Of a stretch of DNA of 14,322 bases, positions 6,337 to 12,948 are shown piece after piece; positions within the stretch are counted from its first letter, which is position 1, and every line of letters begins with the position of its first letter. The notes under the pieces were generated by a model. It made no database searches. It was given only the letters and a program-made list of their open reading frames with translations, and was not told where the DNA came from. The position numbers and the translations under genes were made by a program. Source of the stretch: JBIOWF01 sp044868295 (GTDB taxonomy: Bacteria > Actinomycetota > Actinomycetes > Streptosporangiales > Streptosporangiaceae); NCBI GenBank assembly GCA_044868295.1, contig JBIOWF010000044.1, positions 1 to 14,322 on the forward strand, read 5' to 3'.

Positions 6337-7239
6337 TCACCAGCTGCCCGGGAGCCGCCCGCCGTACCAGGTCTCGATGAGCCTGCGCGCGATCGAGACC
6401 TCCGACGGCAGGCCGACCTCACCCGACTCGGCCGCGGCGGCCAGCTCGGCCCTGGACAGCCAGCGCGCCTCGGCGATCTCCTCCGGATCGCGGCGGATCT
6501 CCGTGGTCGTCGCCCGGGCGAAGAAGCCCAGCATCAGGCTGCGCGGGAAGGGCCACGGCTGGCTGCCCATGTAGCGGGGGTCCGTCACCGTGATGCCGAC
6601 CTCCTCGTGGACCTCGCGCATGACCGCGTGTTCCAGCGACTCGCCCGGCTCGACGAACCCGGCCAGCACCGACATACGACCCTCCGGCCACTGCGGGCCC
6701 CGGGCCAGCAGGATCCGGTCCTCGTCGTCACGGACCAGCATGATCACCGCAGGGTCCACGCGGGGAAAGTGCTGGCTCTCGTCCTGAGGACAGATCCGCA
6801 TGTGCCCCGACGCCGTCATGTCGGTACGGCCGCCGCAGCGCGGGCAGAACTCGTGCGTCGTGTGCCACGCCTCCAGGGCCACCGCGTAGACGAGGAGACC
6901 CGCGTCCCGGTCGTCCAGCAACGCCCCGGCCTCACGCAGGCCCGCCGTCTCGCCGGGCGGCAGCGGAGCCTGGACGGCGAAATAGGGGACGTTGTCGGCG
7001 TCCACGCCGAGCAGGTAGCGCTGGCCCTCGGGAACCTCCGACGGGGACAGCAAAACCAGACCCGCGTCCGCGGTGAACCGGCGGATCATGCTCTTGCCGC
7101 CGTCGATGAGCAGGACCCGCGTCTTGTCGTCGGCCCACGCCCGCTCCAGCCAGCCCGAGTCGTTCCGCAACGCCGCCGATCTGTCGATGGCGTTGCGGGC
7201 CAACAGCAGCGGCCCCAGTAGCCCTTCAGAGATCTCCAC
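6337..7239 (-). CDS. nudC: NADH pyrophosphatase NudC (Nudix, zinc ribbon)
   Basis: Hydrolyses NAD(H) to NMN(H) and AMP; members of this family also remove NAD caps from RNA. The 300-residue protein has an N-terminal domain, a zinc-ribbon segment with CPRC (132-135) and CPQD (150-153), a complete Nudix box (194-216, GX5EX7REVXEEXGI) and the NADH-diphosphatase signature SQPWPFPRSLM (226-236). The last expected zinc Cys is Asp, as in CPxD; whether metal is still bound is uncertain. I chose the GTG at 7239 because AGAGGA lies 8 nt upstream. An ATG at 7302 would add 21 Cys/Gly-rich residues with no ribosome site. The gene is probably housekeeping and unrelated to the siderophore operon that starts divergently. 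Confidence 0.93.
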   Translation of the reverse strand: MEISEGLLGPLLLARNAIDRSAALRNDSGWLERAWADDKTRVLLIDGGKSMIRRFTADAGLVLLSPSEVPEGQRYLLGVDADNVPYFAVQAPLPPGETAGLREAGALLDDRDAGLLVYAVALEAWHTTHEFCPRCGGRTDMTASGHMRICPQDESQHFPRVDPAVIMLVRDDEDRILLARGPQWPEGRMSVLAGFVEPGESLEHAVMREVHEEVGITVTDPRYMGSQPWPFPRSLMLGFFARATTTEIRRDPEEIAEARWLSRAELAAAAESGEVGLPSEVSIARRLIETWYGGRLPGSW

Positions 7240-7265
7240 CGGCCCATCCTCTCGTGTCCCGCCCT

Positions 7266-7296
7266 GGGAACAATCACCTGCCCCGCAGTGATTCCC
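7266..7296. promoter_or_regulatory. Imperfect inverted repeat between nudC and the siderophore operon
   Basis: GGGAACAATCAC (7266-7277) pairs with GTGATTCCC (7288-7296) apart from a 2-nt bulge, with a 10-nt spacer. It lies between the divergent starts. It may be an operator or an mRNA leader structure for nudC. No regulator can be named. Confidence 0.25.
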
Positions 7297-7312
7297 GCGC
7301 ATGGTGATCTCA

Positions 7313-7340
7313 TTGGAGCTAAGGTGATGGGAGTTAGGGT
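7313..7340 (+). promoter_or_regulatory. Predicted promoter of the siderophore operon
   Basis: TTGGAG (7313-7318) and TAGGGT (7335-7340) are spaced by 16 nt and resemble -35/-10 elements, the latter covered by the iron box. A repressor bound there would block RNA polymerase. The -10 match is poor, so the exact hexamers are uncertain. Confidence 0.4.
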
Positions 7341-7352
7341 AGCCTTACCTCC
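7334..7352. promoter_or_regulatory. DmdR/IdeR-type iron box
   Basis: TTAGGGTAGCCTTACCTCC matches the actinobacterial iron-box consensus TTAGGTTAGGCTAACCTAA at 14 of 19 positions, with both half-site cores TTAGG and ACCT retained. It ends 12 nt before the GTG of the ATP-grasp gene. DmdR/IdeR (DtxR family) with Fe2+ binds such boxes and represses siderophore genes, so the operon should be switched on by iron limitation. This independently supports the siderophore assignment. Confidence 0.8.
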
Positions 7353-7364
7353 GGGAGTGTCCGC

Positions 7365-8747
7365 GTGCGGCTGTACCTCACGACGCTCAACCCGACCCAC
7401 TCCGTCACCGGCGGCTTCCTTCCGGCGGCCGAGGCGCTGGGCTGGGACGTCACGATCCTGACCGATCAGCCGGGCCGATATCCGGGATTCGAGGTCATCC
7501 GGACCGACGTCCGCGACACCCGCGCGGTGATCGACACGATCGCCGGCCACCACCCACCCGACGTCGTCTTCTCCAACTCCGACCACCTGCAGGCCGAAAC
7601 CGCCCTGGCCGCGGCCTACTTCGGCCTCCCCGGCAAGGACTGGCGCTCCTGCGTGACCGCCAAGAACAAGGCGCTCATGCGCCGCCGGGTCACCCGCGTG
7701 GAGTCCGTCCGGTCCGTACGGCTTCCGCCTGGAGCCGCCCTTCCGGACGCGCTGCCGTACCCCGTGGTGGTCAAACCGGCCATGGGCGTGGCCAGCGAGG
7801 ACGTGGTCCTCGCCCGGGATTTCGGTGACCTCTCGAAAGCCGTCGGCGAGATCAGGAGCAGACGCCCGGACGACGTCCTGGTCGCCGAGGAATACCTCGA
7901 CGGGCCGTTGTACACGCTCGAAACGCTGGGCGACGGCCGCACCACGACCGTCCTCGGCGGTTTCCGCACCACGCTCGGCCCGCTGCCGCACTTCGTCGAG
8001 GAGCGGCTGGACTGGACGGCCGAGCCCGCGGAGGAGGCCCACGAGCACGTCCTGGCGGTATTGGACGAGATCGGGGCGGGGTTCGGCGCCTGCCACACCG
8101 AATATGTCATCACCCCCGACGGGCCGCGGGTCATCGAGATCAACTACCGGGTGATCGGCGACAACTGTGACTTCCTGCTGGCCGACCTCCTTGACGTGCC
8201 CCTCTTCGAGTGGATCCTCCGCGTCCACGCCGGTGAGCCCTTGAGCGCGCTACCAGGGCGAGAGCGCATGGAGACGGCACGGCACCGCCACGGAGCGGCC
8301 GTCAGCCTCATCGCCGACCGCCCCGGCACCATCACCGCCGCGCCACCGGCACTCTCGTACGAGGCCCGAGCCCCATGGCACGACGCCGAACGCACGACCC
8401 CGCTCTCGTACGAGACCGGAACCGCGCGGCCCGACGGCGAGCGCATGCCACCTGAGTCCTTGTACGCGGTCGGAGCCACACTGCACGACGCCGAACGCAC
8501 GCTGATCTCGCAGGTAACCGGAGCCACACCGCACGACGCCGAACGCACGGCACCATGCGCGAACAAGCCGCCGCACGGGCCGGTCCGCCTGTGGCACGAG
8601 CCGCTGCGAAAGGCGGGCGAGCGGATCGAGTTGACCCGCACGAACCGCGACTTTCTCGGCATTCTCCGCGCGATCGGCCCGGACCGCGAGAGCGTGGACG
8701 CCGCGATCGACGCCTTCCGCGCCGACCGCCCCTGGGTGATCTCATGA
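7365..8747 (+). CDS. ATP-grasp ligase of the siderophore operon (PvsA-like)
   Basis: ATP-grasp enzyme that activates a carboxylate as acyl phosphate and joins it to an amine. Visible elements are KNKALMRR (100-107), the ATP-binding lysine in VVVKPAMGVASEDV (134-147), VAEEYLDG (173-180) and the metal-binding EINYRVIGDN (258-267). In the vibrioferrin operon the first gene, pvsA, encodes an ATP-grasp ligase proposed to join alanine and 2-oxoglutarate; the same role is inferred by gene order, with unknown building blocks. The GTG at 7365 has GGGAG 7 nt upstream, just after the iron box. Residues 330-398 are a degenerate 16-18-residue tandem repeat (each unit with a DAER or DGER core) between the ATP-grasp domain and the C-terminal segment from about 403, making the 460-residue protein longer than its domains need. 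The stop overlaps the next start as ATGA. Confidence 0.85.
   Translation: MRLYLTTLNPTHSVTGGFLPAAEALGWDVTILTDQPGRYPGFEVIRTDVRDTRAVIDTIAGHHPPDVVFSNSDHLQAETALAAAYFGLPGKDWRSCVTAKNKALMRRRVTRVESVRSVRLPPGAALPDALPYPVVVKPAMGVASEDVVLARDFGDLSKAVGEIRSRRPDDVLVAEEYLDGPLYTLETLGDGRTTTVLGGFRTTLGPLPHFVEERLDWTAEPAEEAHEHVLAVLDEIGAGFGACHTEYVITPDGPRVIEINYRVIGDNCDFLLADLLDVPLFEWILRVHAGEPLSALPGRERMETARHRHGAAVSLIADRPGTITAAPPALSYEARAPWHDAERTTPLSYETGTARPDGERMPPESLYAVGATLHDAERTLISQVTGATPHDAERTAPCANKPPHGPVRLWHEPLRKAGERIELTRTNRDFLGILRAIGPDRESVDAAIDAFRADRPWVIS
8354..8555 (+). repeat. About 51-bp tandem repeat inside the ATP-grasp gene, four units
   Basis: Units start near 8354, 8405, 8459 and 8507 (offsets 51, 54 and 48 bp). 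The first two open with the palindrome CTCGTACGAG; the others carry degenerate forms. CACGACGCCGAACGCACG is identical at 8379, 8484 and 8532, with a diverged copy at 8430. All offsets are multiples of three, so the frame is kept. The encoded units resemble LSYEARAPWHDAERTTP. Confidence 0.85.
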
Positions 8748-10831
8748 TCGCGATACCCGGATGCGAGGCGCCGCCCCCTGGCACCGCCTCCCGGGAACCG
8801 TACCTCGCGGCACGGGTCCTGAACGCGCTGCTGCGCGAGGACTACGGCGGCGTGGCGTCTCTCCTGACCCGCGACAAGGACGGCGTCGCGCTGGTCCTCG
8901 CCTCGGGCAGGCGGGTACGGCTGTCGCCCGGCGGCCTGTTCCAGGACTTCGTCCTCGCCGCGACTGAGAGCCTCAGCCTGGAGGAGGTCCTGCGAACGCT
9001 GGAGACCGTGGCCGACCCCGCTGACGCGCCGGGAGTCGCGGCCTTCGCGACGGAGTGCCACGAGGCCCTGACCGCCCTGGAGCTCTACGATCGCCACCGG
9101 GAGAGCTCGCTGATCCGGCTGCTGCGGCAAGAACAAGGCCTGCCGGTCGAGCACCCACAAGAGCACACAACCAACGCCGTCCCCCCAGCCGACCCCAGCG
9201 GCCCCCCATTGACTGACCCCAGCGGCCCACCTGCGACGGACCCCGACCACGCCGCTCTGACCGGCCCCAGCCGCCCGTCTGTGACCGGCCCCGGCCACAC
9301 CGCTCTGACCGACCCCACCGGTACCCCTGTGACCGGCCCTCCGACGGGCCCCGGCGGCCGCCACCTGGCGGGCTCTGGTGGCGCTGTGGTGGGACAGCCC
9401 CGAGCGGCCGGGTGGAGCCCGATCTTCTATGAGACGCTCGCGGCCGCCGTCGATCACCCGATTTACCCCACGGCCCGGTGCCGTCTGGGGGTCTCCTCCA
9501 GAGACATGCTCGCCTACGCCCCCGAGTTCGCCCCCGGCTTCGACCTGCGGTGGGCGGCGGTCCGGCGGGACCGCGTCACGGTCTCCGGCCGGCGCGAGGA
9601 GTCCTGGTGGCCGAAGCCGGGCGACGTGGGGCTCCCTGATCGGCTGGCGGGCACGCACACGCTGTTTCCCGTGCATCCGCTGACGGTTCCGGCGGTGACG
9701 GGGATCCCCGGCGTCGTCGTGGGGCCCGTGCCGTATCTGAGGGTCCGGCCGACTCTCTCGATGCGGACGGTGGAGGTCGACCGGCGCACGCACCTCAAAC
9801 TGCCGCTCGCGACGAGCACACTGGGACTGCGCAACCGGCGGTCGATCAAACCGGCCTCGCTGCGCGACGGCGCGCTGGCCGAGTCGCTCTTGCGAGAGGT
9901 GCTCCACCGGGAGCCGGATCTGCGGGTCTCCCTGGCGGGCGAGCAAAGATACGGGCACGCCGGCCACGAGTACCTCGGCTGGATGGTCCGCGACCTGCCA
10001 GAGGGAGAGATCGTCTCAGTGGCGTCACTTCTCGCCCCCTTCCCTGGACAGGATCACCAATTGCTGGATTCCGGCCGATCCGTACTGGAGCATCTCGCCC
10101 ATCGTTATTTCGGCCCATCCCGTGACACCTCTCCCGGGAGCTCCCACGGGAGCTCTCACGGGGGCTCCCAGGGAGCCACCCCCCGCGACCGCTCCCAGAG
10201 CGGCTCCCAGAGCGGCTCTCAGGACGGCTCTCAGGACGGCGAGGTGCGGGAGCTCTTACGGGATTACCTGACCACGCTGTTCACGTGGAATGTCCGGCTT
10301 TTCGTGCGGTACGGCATCGCGCTGGAAGCGCATCAGCAGAACCTGTCCCTAGTGTTCGGGGACGGGCCGCCGCGACTGCTGGTGAAGGACAACGACGGGT
10401 TGCTCGCGTCTCCGGACCGCCTGCGGGCCGCCGGACTCGGCGTCCCGCACTTCGCCGACGAGCGCATGCTGACCGACGACCCACACGCGCTCGCGGACGT
10501 GTTCGTCACCATCACGCTCCACCTCGCCGCGACCGCGGTCGCCTTCGGAGCGGTCGGCCAACCACATGGTGCGGGCGACCGACAGGGGCGCGGGGGCGGC
10601 GGCCTGGTGCGGGAGACGCTGGGCGCGGCGCTTGACGAGTTCGGCGAGCATCCGATGGCCCGGCTGCTGCGCGCCCGGACGCTCGACGCGGCGCGACTCG
10701 TCGGCAAGTCCATGGTCACCGCGGCGACGCTCGTGGACAAGCGTCGGTCCGGAGCCGGGGACGTCAACAAGTTTTACGGCACCAGTGGGCCGAACTACCT
10801 TCGCCACCCGACATCTCGCGATCTCGAGTGA
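8744..10831 (+). CDS. IucA/IucC-family NIS siderophore synthetase 1
   Basis: NRPS-independent siderophore synthetase, which adenylates a carboxylate (usually of citrate) and condenses it with an amine or alcohol. The start is the ATG at 8744, in ATGA overlap with the previous stop, giving 695 residues; the open frame upstream lies antiphase within the ATP-grasp gene. Family blocks are DHPIYPTARCRLG (237-249), THTLFPVHP (304-312), THLKLPLATSTLGLRNRR (349-366), EAHQQN (528-533) and VKDNDG (547-552). The C-terminal fingers domain holds VGKSMVTAATLVDKR (653-667). The first block has Tyr and Arg where most relatives have the second His and the Lys of HPxHPxxK, so this is a diverged subtype. Two repeat insertions, residues 149-204 (8-residue T[DG]P units) and 465-499 (GSxx units), lie between conserved blocks and account for the length above the usual 580-630. 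It is probably the counterpart of one of PvsB or PvsD; which one cannot be decided by eye. Confidence 0.9.
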   Translation: MIAIPGCEAPPPGTASREPYLAARVLNALLREDYGGVASLLTRDKDGVALVLASGRRVRLSPGGLFQDFVLAATESLSLEEVLRTLETVADPADAPGVAAFATECHEALTALELYDRHRESSLIRLLRQEQGLPVEHPQEHTTNAVPPADPSGPPLTDPSGPPATDPDHAALTGPSRPSVTGPGHTALTDPTGTPVTGPPTGPGGRHLAGSGGAVVGQPRAAGWSPIFYETLAAAVDHPIYPTARCRLGVSSRDMLAYAPEFAPGFDLRWAAVRRDRVTVSGRREESWWPKPGDVGLPDRLAGTHTLFPVHPLTVPAVTGIPGVVVGPVPYLRVRPTLSMRTVEVDRRTHLKLPLATSTLGLRNRRSIKPASLRDGALAESLLREVLHREPDLRVSLAGEQRYGHAGHEYLGWMVRDLPEGEIVSVASLLAPFPGQDHQLLDSGRSVLEHLAHRYFGPSRDTSPGSSHGSSHGGSQGATPRDRSQSGSQSGSQDGSQDGEVRELLRDYLTTLFTWNVRLFVRYGIALEAHQQNLSLVFGDGPPRLLVKDNDGLLASPDRLRAAGLGVPHFADERMLTDDPHALADVFVTITLHLAATAVAFGAVGQPHGAGDRQGRGGGGLVRETLGAALDEFGEHPMARLLRARTLDAARLVGKSMVTAATLVDKRRSGAGDVNKFYGTSGPNYLRHPTSRDLE
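9188..9355 (+). repeat. 24-bp (8-residue) tandem repeat in NIS synthetase 1, seven units
   Basis: Seven consecutive 24-bp units encode ADPSGPPL, TDPSGPPA, TDPDHAAL, TGPSRPSV, TGPGHTAL, TDPTGTPV and TGPPTGPG. The resulting Pro/Thr/Gly-rich linker lies between the N-terminal helical region and the DHPIYPT motif. Units have diverged but keep [TA][DG]P at the start. It is probably disordered and surface-exposed. Confidence 0.9.
10136..10240 (+). repeat. 12-bp (Gly-Ser-rich tetrapeptide) tandem repeats in NIS synthetase 1
   Basis: Two runs of 12-bp units are separated by a short spacer. GGGAGCTCYCAC-type units (10136-10171) encode GSSH, GSSH and GGSQ. Units around GGCTCYCAG (10195-10240) encode GSQS, GSQS-like and GSQD repeats. 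The inserted linker, residues 465-499, lies just before the VRELLRDYLTTLF helix that leads to the EAHQQN catalytic block. Confidence 0.88.
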
Positions 10832-10859
10832 TCGCCCGCCCCGCACCGAGTTCGCTGCC

Positions 10860-10891
10860 GACCTCGCATCCGTCCGACCTCGCACCCGTCC
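10860..10891 (+). repeat. 16-bp tandem duplication in the synthetase 1-2 gap
   Basis: GACCTCGCATCCGTCC and GACCTCGCACCCGTCC lie head to tail, differing at one base. A further GACCTCGCA fragment is at 10963-10971, just before the ribosome site of the next gene. The unit is not divisible by three, consistent with a non-coding location. Confidence 0.8.
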
Positions 10892-10906
10892 GGCCTCGGC
10901 GTGTCC

Positions 10907-10954
10907 CTCCTGGCCCACGCGTCCCTGTTCCCTCTGGCCCACGCGTCCGTGTTC
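10907..10954 (+). repeat. 24-bp tandem duplication in the synthetase 1-2 gap
   Basis: Two 24-nt units (10907-10930 and 10931-10954) share CTGGCCCACGCGTCC followed by [CG]TGTTC. With the 16-bp repeat they fill most of the 154-nt gap. No promoter, iron box or terminator is evident in this gap, so the downstream genes are probably read from the iron-box promoter. Confidence 0.8.
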
Positions 10955-10985
10955 GCCTTCTGACCTCGCAAAGGGGCATCTCGCC

Positions 10986-12869
10986 ATGAGCAGCGTCTTG
11001 CTCGACTCTCCCACCGCCCTCGCCGAGGAGGCGACCCTGGCCGCGCTCCTGCGGTGCTGCGTCCGGGAGGTGAGCGGGCCGCGCGGCCAGGTGTGGGCGG
11101 CCGAGCCGTACCTGCTGCTGCTTGTGGCGGGAACGCTCGTGCGGGTGCGCGCGCACGGCGGGATGGCACTGCGGATCGACGGCCCGGCCGACTACCTGGC
11201 GGAAGGATCGTGGCACCCGCTCAGCTCGGATCTTCTCGTCGAACTGATCGAACGAGAGCTCGACGGCGTCAACGAGGAGTTCGCGTCGCAGGTCGCGCTG
11301 AGCCGCGAGGCGATCACAACGTTGCTCGGCGCCCGCGACCGGCGCCCGGAGCCGAGGGATCCGTGGCTCGCCTCCGAACAGGCGTTGCTGTTCGGCCATC
11401 CCTTCCACCCCACACCGAAAGCGCGTGGGGGCTCCAACTGGCTGCAGTACGCCCCCGAGGCGCACGCCGAGTTCCCGCTGCGGCTGCTCGGCGTCCGAGC
11501 CGATCTGGCGACCGGGCAGGGCGACACCAGGGTGTTGGACGAGCTGGGCACCGCACCGGCCGGATACGTCCTGCTTCCCGCCCACCCGTGGCAGGTCGAA
11601 CTGCTCGCCGCCGAGCTGCGCGGGCCGCTCGCCGACGGACGTCTCATCGACCTCGGGTACGGCTCCCGCCCGTTGATCCCCACCTCGTCCGTCCGGACGG
11701 TGTACGAGCCGGTGACCGGGAACTGCCTGAAATTCAGCCTGGATGTGCGGATCACCAACTGTGTCCGGAAGAACGCGTGGTACGAGCTGATCGGCGCGGT
11801 GGAACTCAGCGAACGGCTCGGGCCGGTCTTCGCCCGGCTGGCCGCCGACTTTCCCGGAACGAGGTGGCTGCCGGAGCCGGGCTACCGCTCGGCCGGCCTC
11901 GGCACCCGGCTGGTCGAGGGCCTCGGCGTGATCGTCCGATCGAGCCCCTGGTCGGTGTGCGCTCCCGGGAGCGTGCCGGTGCTGGCCGGGGCGCTCGCGG
12001 GCAGCGCCGGCTCCGCGCCCGGGGTGCCGCCTGCCGTACATGAACGGCGGTCCGCCGATCCGCTCACCTGGTGGCGAGCCTACGTGGAGCGGGTGGCGTG
12101 GCCTGTGCTCGACGCCTACTTCAGCCACGGGGTCGTGCTCGAATCCCATCTGCAGAACGTGCTCATCGGGGTCGACACCGACGGCCTTCCCGTTGAAGCC
12201 ATATTTCGGGATATGGAGGGGACCAAGCTCGTCACCGGGCGCCACGACCTGTCCGGCCTTCCGGACCGCGTGGCCCAAGCGGTGAGCTACGACGGCCAGC
12301 GCGGCTGGAACAGGGTCGTCTACTGCCTCCTGGTCAACCATCTCGCCGAGATCGCCGCCACCGTCGCCACCGTCGCCCAAAGCGCCTGCCGGGCCGACAG
12401 GACCGACAGGACCGACAGGACCGACAGGACCGAAGGCCTCATCGGCCCGGACGAGCCCGACGTCGCCCACATCACTGATGCCGACATCACTGCTATCGCT
12501 GACATCTCCGACAGGGTCCGCACCGCCGGGCGAGAGTGCGATCCGTCCCTGGCCGGCGACGTACGCCGGTCCCGCCGCACGGACGGGCTCTTGCCCGAGC
12601 TGTGGGCGATCGCCCGGGAGGTCGTGGCAGGGTACGCGGGCAAGCGCGGATCGCCGCAGCCGCTGGCGGACCTGCTCGCCGGTGCACCGCTGCCCGCCAA
12701 GGCCAACCTCGGCGTACGGTGGGCCCGATCCGCTGACAGGGACGCCGGATACGTCCTGGTGGCCAACCCCCTTGCTGTGACTACCGACTCCACGCGTGCC
12801 GAAAGTCACTCGGCTGACGCACCCGCCGGTTACGGCCGGCCCCACGTACGGCCAGCGAGGTCCCGATGA
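10986..12869 (+). CDS. IucA/IucC-family NIS siderophore synthetase 2
   Basis: Second NIS synthetase of the operon, 627 residues, with the canonical motif set: GHPFHPTPKARGG (137-149), LLPAHPWQ (196-203), IPTSSVRT (231-238), KFSLDVRITNCVRKN (249-263), LESHLQN (385-391) and FRDMEG (407-412). The C-terminal domain has LPAKANLGVRW (569-579) and ends at VANPL (592-596), where the family usually stops. Another 31 hydrophilic residues follow. The ATG at 10986 has AAAGGGG 9 nt upstream; the frame continues upstream but only through the repeats and antiphase over synthetase 1. Residues 471-482 are four DRT repeats, followed by an Asp/Ile/Thr-rich stretch to about 510, inserted between two helical segments of the C-terminal domain. 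The stop overlaps the decarboxylase start as ATGA. Two synthetases in one operon imply that two carboxylates, or two steps on citrate, are activated. Confidence 0.92.
   Translation: MSSVLLDSPTALAEEATLAALLRCCVREVSGPRGQVWAAEPYLLLLVAGTLVRVRAHGGMALRIDGPADYLAEGSWHPLSSDLLVELIERELDGVNEEFASQVALSREAITTLLGARDRRPEPRDPWLASEQALLFGHPFHPTPKARGGSNWLQYAPEAHAEFPLRLLGVRADLATGQGDTRVLDELGTAPAGYVLLPAHPWQVELLAAELRGPLADGRLIDLGYGSRPLIPTSSVRTVYEPVTGNCLKFSLDVRITNCVRKNAWYELIGAVELSERLGPVFARLAADFPGTRWLPEPGYRSAGLGTRLVEGLGVIVRSSPWSVCAPGSVPVLAGALAGSAGSAPGVPPAVHERRSADPLTWWRAYVERVAWPVLDAYFSHGVVLESHLQNVLIGVDTDGLPVEAIFRDMEGTKLVTGRHDLSGLPDRVAQAVSYDGQRGWNRVVYCLLVNHLAEIAATVATVAQSACRADRTDRTDRTDRTEGLIGPDEPDVAHITDADITAIADISDRVRTAGRECDPSLAGDVRRSRRTDGLLPELWAIAREVVAGYAGKRGSPQPLADLLAGAPLPAKANLGVRWARSADRDAGYVLVANPLAVTTDSTRAESHSADAPAGYGRPHVRPARSR
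12396..12431 (+). repeat. 9-bp perfect tandem repeat in NIS synthetase 2, four units
   Basis: GACAGGACC is repeated four times without a mismatch, encoding (Asp-Arg-Thr)4. Perfect identity suggests recent expansion or ongoing slippage, and copy number could vary between strains in steps of three residues. Shortly after, ACATCACTG recurs at 12469 and 12484. Confidence 0.92.
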
Positions 12870-12948
12870 TCCCAGACCTTCCCGAGGAGCCAGGCGCGCT
12901 GGATGATCCCGCAGACCCCAAAGAGTCGGAGCGCTGGATGATCCCGCA
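12865..12948 (+). repeat. About 35-bp repeat spanning the synthetase 2/decarboxylase junction
   Basis: GATGATCCC occurs at 12865, 12902 and 12937 (offsets 37 and 35). The last two copies extend to an identical GCGCTGGATGATCCCGCA at 12896-12913 and 12931-12948. As the offsets are not multiples of three, the same DNA is read as ALDDPA and then as RWMIPQ. The first copy contains the overlapping start/stop ATGA; the third contains an in-frame ATG (12938). Confidence 0.85.

Noticed and set aside
7240..7302. Start of nudC at the ATG 7302
   Set aside because: It has no ribosome site and adds a Cys/Gly-rich leader absent from the family; the GTG at 7239 has AGAGGA at good spacing.
8555..8743. Upstream extension of NIS synthetase 1 inside the ATP-grasp gene
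   Set aside because: The translation is an Arg/Pro/Gly-rich antiphase reading of the ATP-grasp C terminus; the ATGA overlap at 8744 is the natural start.
10566..10985. Upstream in-frame extension of NIS synthetase 2
   Set aside because: It would overlap synthetase 1 antiphase by 266 nt and then cross the duplicated gap; the ATG at 10986 has a ribosome site and fits the family's N terminus.
8354..12431. CRISPR array
   Set aside because: The repeats are contiguous or degenerate tandem units within open reading frames, without constant repeats alternating with unique spacers, and no cas genes are present.
10764..12845. Open frame of 693 codons on the minus strand opposite NIS synthetase 2
   Set aside because: Antisense shadow with low-complexity Gly/Arg/Val content; synthetase 2 on the plus strand has all family motifs.
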